Assembly: GCF_001894745.1 (NCBI RefSeq)
Contig: NZ_BBYF01000004.1
Coordinates: 62,001 to 126,000 of the forward strand
DNA: 64,000 nucleotides
Direction of reading: 5' to 3'
Source of the DNA: Paenibacillus sp. NAIST15-1
Lineage (GTDB): Bacteria > Bacillota > Bacilli > Paenibacillales > Paenibacillaceae
Shown: positions 37,125-44,588 of the stretch, in pieces
Numbering within the stretch: position 1 is the first letter of the stretch
How the letters are laid out: each line of letters starts with the position of its first letter
The notes under the pieces: generated by a model
The model's database searches: none
What the model was told of the DNA's origin: nothing
What the model saw: the letters and a program-made list of their open reading frames with translations, nothing else
Translations under genes and position numbers: made by a program

Positions 37125-37622
37125 CTACGCTCTTGTGTCGAACATGCTGCGCGGTGTGCTCGAGCTGGCTTGTGCTGGATGTTGATACACAACTTCATCC
37201 TCTGGTCGGCTCATATACAGATTCAAGGAGTATTCGACAAAGGACAACGATTGCTGCAACAGTTCCTGGATAATGACATTGCTTTCCTTCAGCTTATGCA
37301 GGGTATCGGACAAATCCCGCTGTATATTCAGCAGCTCCACGCGTTCCTCCGCTTGGAATACAAGCCGAGCAATTTCCGTCACCGTCAAATTCAACTGGGA
37401 TCGTATGCCCTTCTCCTGTATGAACTCCTGTGTTGCCTGCAACCGCTCCTCATCCGCCTCCGCAACCTGCTTCAACAGTCTGGATTCCTTCGTCATAAGC
37501 TGCGACAAGCCTTCCACGTCGTTCTTGATGATCACTTGCTTCTTCTCTTCTGCAATATCAAGCAGCTGCTTGTGCAAGTCGTTCAGAAGCGTTAGCGATC
37601 CAATGATTCGCTGCACACTCAC
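37125..37622 (-). CDS. flgN: FlgN-family flagellar export chaperone
   Basis: Chaperone for FlgK and FlgL. I prefer the GTG at 37622 (GGAGG seven bases upstream), giving 165 residues; an ATG at 37640 overlaps the flgM stop but has a poor site. Almost entirely helical and charged, with LNDLHKQLLDIAEEKKQ and ESRLLKQVAEADEERL. Located between flgM and flgK as in other Firmicutes (YvyG). Confidence 0.88.
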   Translation of the reverse strand: MSVQRIIGSLTLLNDLHKQLLDIAEEKKQVIIKNDVEGLSQLMTKESRLLKQVAEADEERLQATQEFIQEKGIRSQLNLTVTEIARLVFQAEERVELLNIQRDLSDTLHKLKESNVIIQELLQQSLSFVEYSLNLYMSRPEDEVVYQHPAQASSSTPRSMFDTRA

Positions 37623-37636
37623 ACCTGTTCCTCCGC

Positions 37637-37912
37637 TCATTTGTTCTCTTTACGGAACAATGGAAGCATCTTCTCTGCAATCTTGTCCGCTTCCACATGA
37701 TAGGTTCCGGTAGATACCGCCTTCTTCAAATCTGCAATGCGCTCACTGCGAGCAGGATCATGTACCCGGTTCTGTGCTTCTAGCATTTCCTGTGCTTCAG
37801 TCGAGATGATCAGCTCATCCTTGCGGGAAGGCTTCTGCGATGCACGATTCATTGCCTGTTGTTTCTGAGAATATTGGATCGCGCCAAGACGCTGTGTTTC
37901 ATTAATTTTCAT
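37637..37912 (-). CDS. flgM: Anti-sigma-D factor FlgM
   Basis: Holds sigma-D inactive until the hook is complete. ATG at 37912 with GAGGTG upstream gives 91 residues, typical. Sequence MKINETQRLGAIQYSQ, LIISTEAQEMLEA and a C-terminal SERIADLKKAVSTGTYHV helix is the FlgM pattern. First gene after the terminator at 38030-38068, so it must have its own promoter in 37913-38029, which I could not define. Confidence 0.94.
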   Translation of the reverse strand: MKINETQRLGAIQYSQKQQAMNRASQKPSRKDELIISTEAQEMLEAQNRVHDPARSERIADLKKAVSTGTYHVEADKIAEKMLPLFRKENK

Positions 37913-38029
37913 CCCATTCACCTCGTTCCATAAGACAAACTTATATCGTTATCCATCATTGATGAAGCACCCATTACATCTTTCAATATTGCCTTTTGAC
38001 TGCTTCATTACTGCTTCATTCCATCTTAT

Positions 38030-38068
38030 CAATAAGAAAAGCCGATAACCTTTACTAAGATTATCGGC
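38030..38068 (-). terminator. Intrinsic terminator between yvyF and flgM
   Basis: GCCGATAA and TTATCGGC around a 12-base loop, followed by TTTTCTTATT, about 100 bp after the yvyF stop. Confidence 0.85.
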
Positions 38069-38171
38069 GCAGTGTCAAGAATTATTTAGATGTATTGTCA
38101 TGAATATTATGAACTTAATCTAAAAAATCTCATTTCAGAGAGTTTTGTTATTGACAAACTCCAAATTTGAA

Positions 38172-38585
38172 TTATTCGCGTGTCCGTTTCGTATCAATGA
38201 CACGATAGGCGCCATCCCCCATGCGAGAAGCTTCCTTCTTCTCATCTGTACCAACTACTGTCTGTGTAAGCTCTTTCACAAGGCGAGTTCGGCAAGATTC
38301 GCACATATTCCCTTCGCGTATCGGCTGGCTGCATATTTCACATTCATAAGTCAGATTCGGTGCCTGATATATGGAAATGCGCCCTTCTTTAATAAAACGC
38401 GTGATTTGACGAACGCTTACTTCTGTTGCTTCACTCAGCTCATGCATCGTGGCTTGACGTGCTTCACGCAGATAAGCAGCACAGCGTTCATACTCCTGTT
38501 CGATTTCTTTCAAGCAATTTGGACAGAGATCTCGGAACGCCTTGGCAAAAAGAACTCCGCAGCGCAGACAATTGCTCAGCTCCAT
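38172..38585 (-). CDS. yvyF: YvyF-like zinc-ribbon flagellar operon protein (TIGR03826 family)
   Basis: 137 residues, ATG at 38585 with GGAGGCG. Two zinc-knuckle pairs are visible: CLRCG with CPNCL near the start and CEICS with CESCR near 80-100, with a helix-turn-helix-like stretch (MHELSEATEVSVRQITRFIK) between. It lies between comFC and flgM exactly as in Bacillus subtilis. Likely a regulator, unproven. Confidence 0.9.
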   Translation of the reverse strand: MELSNCLRCGVLFAKAFRDLCPNCLKEIEQEYERCAAYLREARQATMHELSEATEVSVRQITRFIKEGRISIYQAPNLTYECEICSQPIREGNMCESCRTRLVKELTQTVVGTDEKKEASRMGDGAYRVIDTKRTRE

Positions 38586-38793
38586 GTCATTCGCCTCCTA
38601 CGATGCTTCATTTCTTCATCATATCGCAATATTCGGCAGATGACGAGCAAATTTTTATTCATAAGCCTTGCACACTTTACATACCAGCTGGAACAGCCTC
38701 TTATAAGCTTGAGGACGCATCTCATTCTCAGCCTTCCAAACCGTAATCGCCTCTCATCTCCGAGACGAGTAGTCGTACTGCGCTCCTCTTCGT
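38586..38793. other. yvyF-comFC spacer
   Basis: About 205 bp of same-strand spacing with no clear terminator or promoter. A sigma-D or sigma-A site for yvyF could be here but was not identified. Confidence 0.3.
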
Positions 38794-39696
38794 CTATGCC
38801 CTCGCCCACGTATAGCTGACAATCGAGACCGGACAGTCAAGATCCCTGCATAAGGACGATAGCTTGCGAGAATAGGCTCTTATCGTACTCCCTGTTGTAT
38901 ATACATCGTCAATAAGAAGTACCCGCAATTCAGCTGCGTTGCTCCCTTCTCTCCCCTTACAAGCACCCCAGGCCTCTTGCAGGCTTCTCCCCGCCCATTG
39001 ATGCTGCTTGAACGCATTAGATATGCTTCGCTCCCTGCCTATTCGAGATTGCTTGCTCTGCTTCTCTGCATCCTGTGTGCGCGCCAGAAGCTCTACGACC
39101 GGCCTCCCCCATTCTCTCCCCAGCGCCCATGCGAATTGCTCTGCCTGATTGAATCCGCGAACTTGGATACGCTCCCGAGTAGATGGTACATATGTAATGA
39201 GATCTGGCAGAATCGCATCCAACTTGCCCTGGAACAACGCAGTGATCCCACCATCTCTAATGCTTGGTCGCCGTTCCCACACGGTGGACAGCAGCGGTTC
39301 ATAGGCAAGCTGCATCATCCTGACCATGACCAACTCATACACTCGATCCCCCTTGAATTTATACTGAGACAGCCATTGCTTCATTTGTTCGTCATATCGC
39401 ACCACGCTTCGATTGGCTCTTAGACCGTCATTTCGCAAAGGATGGCGCTGACAATCTGGACAGCGGATCGCTCGCCCGCAATATGCACAGCCTAATTCAC
39501 GAATCCATGGGATTAGATTGACACACTTATAGCACACCAGAGACATAAGGCTCTGTTCGTAGGGATAAAGTGGACGTAGAGCTGTATCGTTCATCCGAAT
39601 GGATCTTTTGCAAATGATACATGCCTGCTGACTCGGACTAAGCATCCCGCCATATATCTTCTCCAGCAAGTCACCCCATCTCATTCTTCTACCCAA
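38794..39696 (-). CDS. comFC: ComFC competence phosphoribosyltransferase-like protein
   Basis: Required for transformation, works with ComFA at the cytoplasmic face. I use the TTG at 39696 because AGGAGA lies seven bases upstream; it overlaps the end of comFA by 8 bp. The 300 residues have an N-terminal zinc finger (CIICK...CYKC, CAYCGRAIRCPDC) and a C-terminal PRTase domain with the PRPP loop VLLIDDVYTTGST. An ATG four codons later is the alternative start. Confidence 0.9.
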   Translation of the reverse strand: MGRRMRWGDLLEKIYGGMLSPSQQACIICKRSIRMNDTALRPLYPYEQSLMSLVCYKCVNLIPWIRELGCAYCGRAIRCPDCQRHPLRNDGLRANRSVVRYDEQMKQWLSQYKFKGDRVYELVMVRMMQLAYEPLLSTVWERRPSIRDGGITALFQGKLDAILPDLITYVPSTRERIQVRGFNQAEQFAWALGREWGRPVVELLARTQDAEKQSKQSRIGRERSISNAFKQHQWAGRSLQEAWGACKGREGSNAAELRVLLIDDVYTTGSTIRAYSRKLSSLCRDLDCPVSIVSYTWARA

Positions 39697-41830
39697 TCCG
39701 CTGTCTCCTGACCGCTCCTGACAACAAATATCCTTTTCTGGCTGCAATCCGATTCATGTCCCGAATTTGCCGAACTGCTGACCGCTGTGATCGATTCCAC
39801 TGCGGGGAGCCAAACACGACCAATCCTGCAGGATCATCCTTCGAACGCCCTGCTCTGCCCGCCATCTGTACTAGTGAAGCTGCATCGAACAAGCGATCGT
39901 CTGCATCAAGAATGAATACATCGCTCATCGGTACCGTCACACCTCGTTCCAGAATCGTTGTCGTGACGAGCACACGAATGTTCCGTTCTCGAAATTGAAT
40001 TACTTTATCCCCTCGGCTCTCATCTGCCGCTGACGTTCCATCGATATGGACACCGGGAATACGTTCGCGCAGCAGACGTACAAGCGGATCTACTTGACGA
40101 ATACGAGAAAGGAACACAAACAGCTGGGCACCTCTACTTACCGAATGATTCATGCGTGCCAGCAGTAGTGCTGGCAGCCCATGTGCAGATAAGCACTGAG
40201 CAACCGAAGGCATTGTGATTCTCATCGGGATAGGAAGTGGATGACGATGGAAACGCACTGGCACCCTAGCATGAGAGAGCTTGCCTCTTCGAACATTCTG
40301 CTGCATCGCCTCTGGCGGTGTCGCGGATAAATAGACGAACACACCCCCGGGCGTACAAGCGCGTTCTGCTGTACGCTGCAGCATCGGATCATTATGATAA
40401 GGGAATGCATCCAGCTCATCGATAATAGCTAATTCGAAGGCTTCCTCGAAACGAATCAGCTGATGGGTGGTCGCGATAGTAATATCTCCATCTCGCCACC
40501 GTTCCGGGCTGCCTCCATACAACGTAACGACCTTCTGTGCAGGAAACGCCTTCTCTATCCTAGGCTTCAATTCCAGTACAACATCACGTCGCGGCGTGGC
40601 AATCAATACACGTCCACCATGCAGCAGCGTGTCCTCCACGAGCGGAAAAATCATCTCCGTCTTTCCAGCCCCAGTTACGGCCCATAATAAAAAGGCGCCC
40701 TTACGCAAATTGCCCCTTGTTCCCTGTACCGTACTTCTACTTCCAGATGTATTCATCTCAGACAGCCTAACAACTTGGTTCCTTGCACGAACTCCATCAA
40801 TATAATTCAATGCCTGTCTACTCGCCTCTAACTGTGCTGGAGCCAGCCCCCACTTCTCTAACTGCTCCTCTCGATTCGAAATAAGCGCTGCGGCACTGTC
40901 GTCACCTCGATACAGCTTGCCAGCAATCAAAATAGAACAAGACCGGCAGCGCCCCACATTCAAGCATTGTGTACACGTCCAGCATTGTAAAGAATGGCAA
41001 GTCGAGCAAGTGGAGCTGCTTAAACCCTCTGAACCCCCACAGCGTCCGCAGCAAATCGTAACCGAGGCTTTATAGAGGGATCGCATGACTCGTTTCAGCG
41101 GGGAAATACGGCTAGCAGTAGTAGGCAGCTTACCGCCGTCATCCCGGCGAGTAAATGACATCCCTGCCCTCAGCTCCACCCAGCCATGCAGCCACCCCCA
41201 CTGGATGAGCGAATATCTGCTCGCAATTAAATGTTCCGCTCCCGCATCCCGCAGGAATTGAATCAATTCTTCATCCAAAAGCAATCGACCACAAATTCCA
41301 TAGGCGATACGATAAGCATCAGCATGCAATGCGGACCATACTCCTGCCTGAGACACACCTTCCCCAAGGAAAGAAGCAGGCAGCCCAGATGAATTCGCAT
41401 CCCATTGTGTTGTTGCATAGGCTACGGATTGTTCTGCGACCCGATACATAGGCTTCTGCTTTTCCATGACGAACAGCTTGGAGGTCGGCTCCGAATATGG
41501 CGCTTCGATAATCGCAACAGCTAGGTGCTCCTGCATCAGCCTCCGCTTAGCTTCTTCTTCAAACTCCTCCACACACGGGGAAAGAATATCAGCAAAATAA
41601 CGAACCCAGCCCTGCTCTCCCCAACGCTCCATAGCTTCGCTTGGCTTGAATTGTTCCAGCACAGCGAGGCCAACTTGAATCGGCAGCTGCTGATGCAAAA
41701 CAACGAGTTTTGACCCACGGGACAGGCTCCCTTCCCCTGCTAACCAATAGCGTACATCAACACGCCAATCTACAGTGATGCCCGAGTGCCATCCGTACTC
41801 CGTGCGCACGGCATAAATTCTTACTTGCAT
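39689..41830 (-). CDS. comFA: ComFA DNA translocation helicase
   Basis: ATP-driven DEAD-box-like helicase for single-stranded DNA uptake. ATG at 41830 after GGGAGAGGG; 713 residues, much longer than Bacillus ComFA (about 460) because of an N-terminal region of roughly 270 residues of unknown role. A four-pair cysteine zinc finger follows (CGRCG, CSTC, CWTC, CRSC, about 270-310), then Walker A AVTGAGKTEM, DELDAFPY and LSATPP, and the C-terminal helicase part with TTTILERGVTVP and QMAGRAGR. Confidence 0.93.
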   Translation of the reverse strand: MQVRIYAVRTEYGWHSGITVDWRVDVRYWLAGEGSLSRGSKLVVLHQQLPIQVGLAVLEQFKPSEAMERWGEQGWVRYFADILSPCVEEFEEEAKRRLMQEHLAVAIIEAPYSEPTSKLFVMEKQKPMYRVAEQSVAYATTQWDANSSGLPASFLGEGVSQAGVWSALHADAYRIAYGICGRLLLDEELIQFLRDAGAEHLIASRYSLIQWGWLHGWVELRAGMSFTRRDDGGKLPTTASRISPLKRVMRSLYKASVTICCGRCGGSEGLSSSTCSTCHSLQCWTCTQCLNVGRCRSCSILIAGKLYRGDDSAAALISNREEQLEKWGLAPAQLEASRQALNYIDGVRARNQVVRLSEMNTSGSRSTVQGTRGNLRKGAFLLWAVTGAGKTEMIFPLVEDTLLHGGRVLIATPRRDVVLELKPRIEKAFPAQKVVTLYGGSPERWRDGDITIATTHQLIRFEEAFELAIIDELDAFPYHNDPMLQRTAERACTPGGVFVYLSATPPEAMQQNVRRGKLSHARVPVRFHRHPLPIPMRITMPSVAQCLSAHGLPALLLARMNHSVSRGAQLFVFLSRIRQVDPLVRLLRERIPGVHIDGTSAADESRGDKVIQFRERNIRVLVTTTILERGVTVPMSDVFILDADDRLFDAASLVQMAGRAGRSKDDPAGLVVFGSPQWNRSQRSAVRQIRDMNRIAARKGYLLSGAVRRQRIG

Positions 41831-41910
41831 GACTATTCCCTCTCCTTCGCCATACGGCTCACCGGAGCATGCTTGCTGCTTGATATCTGGATGCGCATCT
41901 GCTCAAATTA

Positions 41911-41957
41911 CGCAAAAAAAGCACACCCCACCCGTGGAATCGGGTGGCATGTGCTTC
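41911..41957 (-). terminator. Intrinsic terminator upstream of comFA
   Basis: AAGCACA and CCACCCG pair with CGGGTGG and TGTGCTT, followed by seven T on the minus strand. Ends the degS-degU-side transcript before comFA. Confidence 0.88.
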
Positions 41958-42103
41958 ATGCCCAGCGCCTTATCGTATTTGTATAAAATTGTATACGAAT
42001 CGACGGATTCTGACAACCCTAAACTTCAGAAAACTTCCCAAATTTAACTGTATTTGTAGTATTTTCGGTTCAATATATTCCATATCTCCCCGAACAACAC
42101 CGC

Positions 42104-42541
42104 TTACAAGGCACTTCGAGCCTTGAAGGGAATTTTCCGCCAATCTTCTGTACTCCGTGGCTCAATTACAATTAATGTCTCTTCCGCTGCTCGCTGCTTC
42201 AATCCTTGCAGTGTTGCTTCAAGCTCATTCCTTTGAATCACAAGTAAGTTCCAGCTCACATCGTAGCCGCTCATTACACGTGAAGCAATTGGAAACGTAG
42301 CGTCCGTGGAACCGCCATCGACAAACGTGAAATGCAGCTTGCGTCCTTTCAGCCAAGCAAACCAACTATACGCACGAATCACCCATTCGATATGGCGTTC
42401 ATCATTTTCCGTCACAAGCACGACATGCATCCAAGGCGCAGGTCTAGCGCCGCGTACGAGCTGCCTCCATTGATGAGCCAGATGAACGGCTGCTACCGCG
42501 ATTCCGAAGCATCCCACAATCCAACATAGCATTGCGATCAT
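42104..42541 (-). CDS. Small membrane-anchored protein with a glycosyltransferase-2-like segment
   Basis: 145 residues, ATG at 42541 with GGAGGTGG. One N-terminal membrane helix (MLCWIVGCFGIAVAAVHLA), then HVVLVTENDERHIEWVIRAY and FTFVDGGSTDAT, which recall the nucleotide-binding start of GT2 enzymes, but the catalytic remainder is missing. It could be a truncated or specialised relative. Lies about 100 bp after degU. I do not recognise it as a named gene. Confidence 0.6.
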   Translation of the reverse strand: MIAMLCWIVGCFGIAVAAVHLAHQWRQLVRGARPAPWMHVVLVTENDERHIEWVIRAYSWFAWLKGRKLHFTFVDGGSTDATFPIASRVMSGYDVSWNLLVIQRNELEATLQGLKQRAAEETLIVIEPRSTEDWRKIPFKARSAL

Positions 42542-42638
42542 GCGGCCACCTCCTTACTACCAAGTGTATGCCGCAATAGATGCCGAGGTGACGGACAAAC
42601 GCCAGCTAGCCTTGTGATTCAGTTCTAGGGACGGTGTA

Positions 42639-43358
42639 CTATAAGGTTACCCAGCCGTTCTTAATGGAATTGATGACCGCTTGGGTTCGATCATCGACCT
42701 CCATTTTCTGTAGGATGCTGCTGACATGATTTTTAACGGTCTTCTCACTAATAAATAAGAACTCGCCAATCATCTTGTTGCTCTTGCCTTCCGCCATCAA
42801 GCGAAGTACTTCGGCTTCACGTCTTGTCAGTGGATTATCTTCCGCAGCAATGAACTTCACGCCTGCATCTCTCGATTGACTGCTCACGATTCCGTTGCCG
42901 TCAAGCAGTGTCATCCGTCGAAGCTGCTGAATAAGCTTGCCCGTTACCTTCGGATGGATGTAAGCATACCCCGTTACAACCGAACGAATAGCATTAATTA
43001 AAGACTCAGCCTCCATATCCTTTAACAGATAGCCAGAGGCGCCTTTGCGCAGCGTTTCGAATACGTAGCTCTCATCATCGTGTATCGAAAGGATGATTAC
43101 CTTTACATCCGGAAAAATATCACGCAATCGTTCTGTAGCGATCACACCATTCTCAATTGGCATATTAATATCCATCAGAACAACGTCCGGCACTTCCTTA
43201 TTGCAAAATTCCAGCACCTGAATGCCATCTCCGCATTCGCCGATGACCTCCAGATCGTCCTCCATATTCAATATACGCTTCAAGCCCTCACGAAAGAGCT
43301 GGTGATCGTCAGCAAGGAGTACTTTTATTGTTTCTATGTCCTTCTTACGATTCTCCAT
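42639..43358 (-). CDS. degU: Response regulator DegU
   Basis: NarL/LuxR-type regulator controlling exoenzymes, motility and competence. ATG at 43358 after GGAG; 239 residues (Bacillus 229). Receiver domain: LLADDHQLFREGLKRIL with phosphoacceptor Asp in DVVLMDINMP; C-terminal HTH: LTRREAEVLRLMAEGKSNKMI and SEKTVKNHVSSILQKM. 8 bp after degS. Context with flagella, competence and surface proteins suits its known regulon. Confidence 0.95.
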   Translation of the reverse strand: MENRKKDIETIKVLLADDHQLFREGLKRILNMEDDLEVIGECGDGIQVLEFCNKEVPDVVLMDINMPIENGVIATERLRDIFPDVKVIILSIHDDESYVFETLRKGASGYLLKDMEAESLINAIRSVVTGYAYIHPKVTGKLIQQLRRMTLLDGNGIVSSQSRDAGVKFIAAEDNPLTRREAEVLRLMAEGKSNKMIGEFLFISEKTVKNHVSSILQKMEVDDRTQAVINSIKNGWVTL

Positions 43359-43366
43359 AAGGTTGC

Positions 43367-44527
43367 TTACTCCTCTCTCTTCTCCACATTCGTCGGAATT
43401 TGTATCACGATGCGAGTTCCACGGTTCTCCGCCGAATGAATTTCCATACGGCCTTCGAGCAGCTCCACCCGCTCCTGCATGCCCAGGAGGCCAAAATGAG
43501 CGTGCTCTTTCGATTTTTCTTCCAGGGACTCTACCTTGAAACCAAAGCCATTGTCACGAACGATCACGCGTACTTCCTCTTCGTCATACGTCAATTCACA
43601 TGTAACGTAAGAAGGATGCGCATGCTTCGCTGCATTGGTGAAGGCCTCCTGGACCAACCGGTAAATAGCTGCTTCCATCGCAGAGCGCAGCCGGCGTTCC
43701 AGCCCTCTAACCTCGAATGAAGTCTTAATTCTGTGCTTGTCTTCATAGTCATGTATAAATTTGCGCAGAGTCGGTACAAGCCCTAAATCGTCCAATGCCA
43801 TTGGACGTAAATTAAAGATCACCTTGCGGATCTCTTCTAAGCCGAAACGAACCTGCGATTTTAAATCTACTATTTCGTTCTGCACCATTTCAAATTCCTG
43901 CTTATTTAGCATTCTTTCTACAATTTCCGTCCTAAGCACTAGATTAGCAAGGGATTGTGCGGGGCCGTCATGAATCTCACGCGCGATCCGCTTCCGCTCT
44001 TCTTCCTGTGCCAGAATGATCTTCAATCCGAGCAGCTGCCGAGTTTTGGCGGATTCCAAAATACGTGTTACCTGACTCAAATCACCGGATAAATATTCAA
44101 GCGCAACGCTCATCTGAGAGCCAATTGTCTCTGCTCGTTCCACAGAGCCCTCAATCGCGCGCAATCGTTTCTGAATATCGTCCCGCCGTGTCTTCAGGTA
44201 ACCTTCCTTCTCCCGATACATCATCAGCTCAAGCTGCATCTGCGTCGCCTTTTCATAGGCCTGCTTGATATCTTCTTCGGTGTACCGGACAAAATCACGG
44301 CTCACATCTGTCAAACGCAGACGAGCTAGACGATAGTTCCGCTCCAGCTCGTCCACCTTATCACAAATTTCAGCAGTCTGATCCATAACCATCTGCAGTT
44401 CTGCGTTCATAGCTATCGCTTCATTCCGAGACGAATCCAATATTTCGTAAATCTGATATTTGCTCTCTTCCATCACTTTGATGGCGTTCTTAATGACGCG
44501 ATCAATGACATCGACTTGATTATCCAC
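43367..44527 (-). CDS. degS: Sensor histidine kinase DegS
   Basis: Soluble cytoplasmic kinase of the DegS/DegU pair. I take the GTG at 44527 (GAGGAG about 11 bases upstream), giving 386 residues against 385 in Bacillus subtilis; longer readings add non-homologous sequence through a hairpin. N-terminal long coiled coil (DegS sensor), then the H-box EEERKRIAREIHDGPAQSL with the phosphorylated His, and an HATPase_c domain with VRDNGFGF and FGLLGMQERVELL. No membrane helix. Confidence 0.93.
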   Translation of the reverse strand: MDNQVDVIDRVIKNAIKVMEESKYQIYEILDSSRNEAIAMNAELQMVMDQTAEICDKVDELERNYRLARLRLTDVSRDFVRYTEEDIKQAYEKATQMQLELMMYREKEGYLKTRRDDIQKRLRAIEGSVERAETIGSQMSVALEYLSGDLSQVTRILESAKTRQLLGLKIILAQEEERKRIAREIHDGPAQSLANLVLRTEIVERMLNKQEFEMVQNEIVDLKSQVRFGLEEIRKVIFNLRPMALDDLGLVPTLRKFIHDYEDKHRIKTSFEVRGLERRLRSAMEAAIYRLVQEAFTNAAKHAHPSYVTCELTYDEEEVRVIVRDNGFGFKVESLEEKSKEHAHFGLLGMQERVELLEGRMEIHSAENRGTRIVIQIPTNVEKREE

Positions 44528-44550
44528 TAACGTTCGGTCTCCTCGTTCAT

Positions 44551-44576
44551 AAAAGGATGAATGGAATTTCATCCTT
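44551..44576 (-). terminator. Hairpin between the glycosidase gene and degS
   Basis: AAGGATGAA and TTCATCCTT around a short loop, followed by TTA, 12 bp after the upstream stop codon. Short T tract; probably a weak terminator, so degSU may receive some read-through. Confidence 0.55.
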
Positions 44577-44588
44577 AATGATACCACA

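Noticed and set aside
37913-38029. Sigma-D promoter for flgM
   Set aside because: An AACGATAT resembling the -10 is present, but no TAAA lies 15 bases upstream, so it was not called.
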